Assembly: GCF_003369915.1 (NCBI RefSeq) | Contig: NC_046675.1 | Coordinates: 12,152,001 to 12,216,000, forward strand | Direction of reading: 5' to 3' | Origin: Drosophila miranda | Taxonomy: Eukaryota; Arthropoda; Insecta; Diptera; Drosophilidae | Length of the DNA: 64,000 bases | Shown: in pieces, positions 58,955-64,000 of the stretch | How the letters are laid out: each line of letters opens with the position of its first letter | Position numbering within the stretch: the stretch's first letter is position 1 | Notes under the pieces: model-generated | What the model saw: the letters and a program-made list of their open reading frames with translations, nothing else | Told to the model about the DNA's origin: nothing | The model's database searches: none | Translations under genes and position numbers: made by a program

Positions 58955-61900
58955 TTGCTGCAGGGTGGGGATTCAAAGGAAGCTTCAGCACAGTTGCTGG
59001 CAACATTTAGCGCTTCATGTTGCGTGAAATTTGACACTTTCGGCCAAAGAGATGACGACACACACAATTCTGCAGCGTGAGCTGGGCCAGACAGACAGGC
59101 AACATTTTGTGGCTGCCTGCTGCATGTTGCATGTGCTTGTTTATAGAATCCGTACCACTCGGGGGCTACCGAATTTATGTGCCTTTGTCATATTTGCCAG
59201 GCACCTCTGCTGCCTCCCCTCCTTCTTGTGCTCTTGTGTTATTTCTTTCTTTTCTGTTTTTTGTTTTGTTTGTTTCGTTGTTTTTTTTTTAAACAATAAT
59301 ACACAAATATGGCCAGTGCCTGGTTGTCAACAACTAACCCAAAGGCCAGTTAACCTTTCCACAGGCACAGTCAGAGGCAGAGCCACAGCCACAGTCACAG
59401 CCACAGCCACAGCCATCTCTCCAGTCATCTCCATCTTCAGGACCAAGTACAGGTCCAGCTTCAGGTCCGAGGCCGGAGTGGGGCTTAAAAGGCAAGCTCA
59501 TTGCATGTGCCATGCAAAAACGCACACAATCAAGCGACAAATTGATCGCACTCCCAGATAGCGCCGGCTGGCCACAGTGGGACACAGACTTCCAAATGTT
59601 AGCTATAATATTTTTGGAAATATTCAAGAAGGGATTGTTGCAGATATTCCAAACTGGTATAAAAACCACTCAAGAATCCCCTGCATTGTAGTTCTAAGCC
59701 CCACTGTGTCTGCATTTTGTGGCCGGCAATGTTATGGTCGTAGGCCTACCTACACACTCCCTCTTGGCCAGCTCTCCAGCTCCCTCGGCCATGATTCGGC
59801 CAGGCCAACGAGAGGTAACTAATATCTGTTGCAATTGCCAATGCCAATTTTCCTATTTAATATGCCACGAATTGACATGGGCCGTTGCCATTAAGCATTT
59901 GATATGACCAGGCCCAGGACCAGACCGGACCCGGGCAGGGCCATGTTTGGAGCTGGGAGTTGGACATGTGATGACATTGCACTGGCCAGAGCCAGAGCCA
60001 GATGCAGATGCAGTTACAGGCCCATTGAAAGTGGCAGTGGCACTGGCAGTGGCAGTGGCCGATGCATGCCTAATTTAATCAAATTAGCTGAGAACTGTAA
60101 TGGAATGAGATTGTTTGGCAGCAGCAGAGGCGGCTCATTTGGTTAATCAGTGGATTGTGTGTGTTGGGGGGAGGGCCGGGCCCCCAGAGCAAATTATGAC
60201 AAAGTTGCTGTGGCAAATGTATAGCATATGGAGATCTGGCAATTTCTATAATTAATTATCAGGCCCCCTCTCTGGGCGAGTATCTGAGTATCTGTTTGTG
60301 CAAGTGCAAATGCAATTTGTGCAATTTAATTTCATTAGAATAATTCTAATTAGAGCAATGAGTTGTAGCTGCTATCGGAGTCGAACCATCGTTGGACTAA
60401 GCTCCAGGCCAGCGCTGGTGCTGGTGCTGGCGCTGCTCCTGCTGCTCCATGGAGCTGCATCTGTATGCGTGCGGTGTATCTGTGTGATAACTGAAATTTA
60501 ATTGAAATTGCGGCAGGCTATTGTAGAAAATATTGAATGGAGAAGCAATTACATTTGCCAGTTGGCCGGGCATTGATGAGCTCTCGGTCGGCCAATGATA
60601 AATACGGCTAATGGAAATTGGCCCACAGATTATAATGTTTGTTTCCATCTAAATTGAATTGCAATCGAGGCTCCGGCACTCGCCCTCGCCCTTGCCCTCC
60701 CCCTCGCATCCTGTTCGTATTAAAATTCATTTAAATCGACTACTCGAACTCCCAATGGTAAAAGCTATTGCCTGCGACTATCGCTGCTAATCATCTAAAG
60801 AAGTGTCCCTGTGTGTGCGTGCGTATCTGTGTGTGTCGCCCCATTGTTGGGTGCACATTTCCCAATCTGATAAACACGCAGACCAAAACGCACGAACTGA
60901 AACAGAAACAGAAGCAGAACTACGGATACAAAGGCAGAGAAAGGGCCAGGGAGAGAGGGAGAGAGCAGGGCCAGGATACAATGTGGAAATGGACATGGTC
61001 AAAGCGAGGCATGGGGACTCCTCCACTCTGTCCATCCCCATCTGCAACCCCAACCCCTGCCCCCAATCCGGCTCCCTATCGCTGTTGCCACTAATTAGTT
61101 AATGCATGACCAAATATTTGCTGCTGTCTTGGTATTTGACCACGCAGAGAGGAGTCGGCTTAGTCTCTCAGACCCCATAGAAATATTCAATCATAGATTT
61201 ACTCAATTCAATTAATTCAAATTTATTTGCTTATCGTTTTATGTTCGAGAAATTCTTGGAGCAGAGACGATTCGAGGACATTCGGGATGAGTTCTCTATC
61301 AATTATTCGGGGATTAGAGATGAACTCTGCAGATTAAATCTGAATTTTGACAGAAATGACTAGTTCTTCTTGATTTGAACTTTTTTACAAAACTTCAGGT
61401 TCTTAAAGAGGGTTTTTAGGTCTTTAAAAGCTCAGTAATTTACGACTGAATTTTCAGGATCAATCACGATTCACCGTTTTGCATTTCACTTCTTTAAAAT
61501 ATATTTTCTTCTGCTGCAAATGCATTTTCTCCAGGTCTTCCCTCAACCTCTGTGAAGCTGTTAAACTCATTTAACTCGGTTAACTCTTTATTTAGACAAA
61601 CAAAATAGAGTTAGGGCTGCATAATTTTTCGATTCCTGTCAGTTCTGTTGTTCTTGTGGCTGTCGCAGCCCCACTAATTAGTTAATGCATGGGGCTCTGA
61701 ATAGCAATCGATGGGACCATCAGAGACAAGAGTTTTCCCTAATACTCATCTATCCACCCCGAAGCCCTGCCACCGATCCCAACACCGAACCGGACCCATT
61801 GATTTATGCTCATATTTTGTGTGGTTTATTTATGTCGTTGGTGGCATGTTCTCCAACTGGTTTCAGATGGCGTGCCCCATTATCATCCCATGTGTGTGCC

Positions 61901-64000
61901 CCTCCTCACTCTCTCTCTGTGTGAATGGTTTCCCATTGGCTGGGCATGGTTCCGGGCTTATCTGCGATGCTGATTAACTGATTTATATGGCTGGTCATTG
62001 CCTATGCATTGATCACCGCACTTGGCCAAGTGATGGACTGGGCAGGAGTTACTATTACAGTTAGTACGTATAACTGTTACAATTGGCCCGTGACATATGT
62101 CTGTCTGTCTGTCTGCTGTGTTTTCGTGTGCGGGAGGTAATTGCCATGGCTCTGACTCGAATGACTTATTTTGTTTCAATTATTTAGTAATTATATAGCA
62201 ATTATACATACCTATAGTTTTTGTTTTTGGGCAGCAACTTTGTCGGGCCCTAATGGCCAATCCGAGGGCTGTACCCAGCCCGATGTGGACATGTGATGCT
62301 CACGAAACAGACGAAACACACCGTTTCAGTATTGTAGGGCAATTGAGGGACTGATTTTGATGCCTATTTCGAAATGAGGAAGTACCAAGTATCAAGCAGA
62401 AGAAATGTGGCGCTTCCAGGGATTGGATTGTAGAAGTTAGTCTGGAGATTGCATCTCGAAAGAAGATTGAATTATAGGCATTATATATTCGATTAGATCA
62501 TTAGATTCTTTTGTAATTGTCTGTCCAAAATGGTGGTAAGAAATTACTTCACTTCTCGAACTTCGTCAGTCTAGGAAGTGATTCATCTATGAAATTTTCT
62601 GAAAATCTTTCGGGCTTTAAACGAAAAAATGGTTAAAATACTTACATTGAGTCAAGGGTATTTCGATCACCATAGTTTCCCTTCCTTTGATTATTTTTTT
62701 CATACAACACTTTCATTAACGCCCTGCACTGTCCAGCCAGAGATATATGCCTCAATAACTGAACAATACGGACTTGCTTGGCTGCCTTTCTGCTTCGCAG
62801 CGTGCCGTGCACTTAATTGTCGTCCCAATTACTGCATTGCCATGAGATATATGAGATATATCCGGCCGATAGCTGCGTATTTATATTATTGTTTGCAATT
62901 GGGAAAATTGATAATCGCGAACAAACAAATAAAAAACCTTTGGCAAGGTGCAGCGGAAACGGATGCCGGGGCGACAAAAGCCTAATGGGGTCATCATTGC
63001 ATATTGCTCGGCTGGTTAGGGGGCTGTAATGGGTAGCAGACACGCGTTTGCCATCATTAATAGATCTGAGTGGAGTTCCCATAGCTCGAGTCTGTGACGA
63101 TCTGCTTTTTGGGACCTAGAACATAACTCGGTTGAGGTTTCGCAGCCTGCGCATTCAGATTGAAGTACAAAAGACTTAGGCAACAAACTTGGCCGCTGCT
63201 GAGTAGCTCTGGTGCTCTGCGGCGCTGTTCTTGTGGCAGAACATGCCATTTCACGCCTCCAAACAACTCATAATTCAAGCGTTCAATGGCCAGGCAACAA
63301 ATGCTGCATAACAAATGACCAACACAGAACAGAACCGAACCCAGAAGAACCCCAATTGAAGCACGTTTCTGGTGTACCGAAAGACGCATCGAAATTTAAA
63401 GACCGATTCATGAGCATAAATGGCCATTATGAAGACATCATTGTGGGGCCAGCTCTGGCTCAGGGGGATTTATTACCAAACCAATTTCGATTTTCGACTT
63501 TCGAGTTTCGATTTTGTGTCCACTCATCCGGCGGCAATTAATCATCTTCAGTTACCGTTCTCAATTAGAATCGTTTGCTTTGTATTTTTCGTATTTTATG
63601 TATATTTGTTTCTTCATAAATTACTTTTATTTATTTTTATGATTTTTTTTTTTTTTGTTTGTTGGATTTTTCTGGTGATTGCCATTAAGTTTAGTACAAT
63701 TTTCCATTTGATTTTTTTGTTTTTGTTTTCTTTTTCGATTTTAAATAAACATTATCTTGCTTGGTTTTTGTGTATATTCAACTATCAATATGGCCAAATT
63801 ACAATACATTTATCGCTTATCATACATATTTATAGCTCTATATACTATATATATATATATATATGTATATGTATAGTTATGAATATCGTAGTGGGGGACA
63901 TAAATTAGGGTTACGACTAAACCGGCTTTATACACAGAACTTAGGGGTATACATGGTTAGGATTTGCTCTCTTTTTTTAGGTTTTCGCTTTTTCTGGCTT
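58955..64000. other. Noncoding stretch to the window end
   Basis: No gene supported. Contains a CACAGC repeat near 59376-59412 and GGCAGTGGCACT repeats near 60030-60058, an isolated AP-1 site (62648-62654), and a (TA)n tract near 63848-63864. A long regulatory or intronic region is possible. Confidence 0.4.

Noticed and set aside
60377-60387. Perfect tRNA B-box-like string (GGTTCGACTCC on the minus strand)
   Set aside because: No A box at proper distance and no cloverleaf around it.
42570-64000. Assigning the gene-poor stretch to a named neighbour such as doublesex
   Set aside because: No exon of any such gene is visible, and the idea rests only on remembered map positions.

Overview
This window is nuclear DNA from a Drosophila species. 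Introns are short with GT-AG borders, genes lie on both strands, microsatellites are abundant, and core-promoter motifs typical of flies (DRE, Ohler motifs 1 and 6, kB plus GATA) are present. The proteins are close to Drosophila melanogaster ones. An obscura-group species is possible from the DINE-1-like repeats, but I cannot prove the species.

Layout. From 1 to 15.7 kb there is a dense gene cluster: Dimt1 (18S rRNA dimethyltransferase), three tandem S1A serine proteases, Sirt7, Attacin-D and Cul5. From 15.7 to 19.9 kb lies a repeat-rich junction holding several copies of one dispersed repeat (called R1 here), a DINE-1-like element, a direct duplication and a small orphan coding-like fragment. 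From 20 to 33.7 kb is puckered (puc), a JNK phosphatase gene with an 8-kb last intron. A complete hAT-type MITE follows at 34.2 kb. From 36.3 to 42.6 kb are a KH/DEAD-box helicase (CG7878/DDX43 type), the splicing factor Isy1 and the lysosomal GTPase Arl8. The remaining 21 kb has no protein gene that I can support. It holds simple repeats, an AT-rich duplication, a deleted DINE-1-like copy and one tRNA-Asn gene.

Most interesting signals. (1) The same repeat, R1, sits just upstream of Cul5, puc, the helicase and Arl8, each time in the direction of the gene, and its 3' end carries Ohler motif 6, DRE and/or motif 1. It looks like a repeat-derived core-promoter module. (2) Ten AP-1 sites, five of them the 9-bp palindrome ATGASTCAT, lie in the puc gene, which is a known JNK/AP-1 target. 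(3) From memory, the genes left and right of 15.7-19.9 kb map to different parts of melanogaster arm 3R, so the repeat-rich junction may be an inversion breakpoint. (4) The Attacin-D promoter has an adjacent kB and GATA pair, and its protein has a signal peptide.

How the genes relate. Housekeeping genes (Dimt1, Sirt7, Cul5, helicase, Isy1, Arl8) are interleaved with immune or extracellular genes (the proteases, Attacin-D) and one signalling gene (puc). No operon-like logic is expected. The helicase and Isy1 are convergent with almost abutting 3' ends. Exon coordinates were read by eye from splice signals and frame, and every predicted CDS length is divisible by three.
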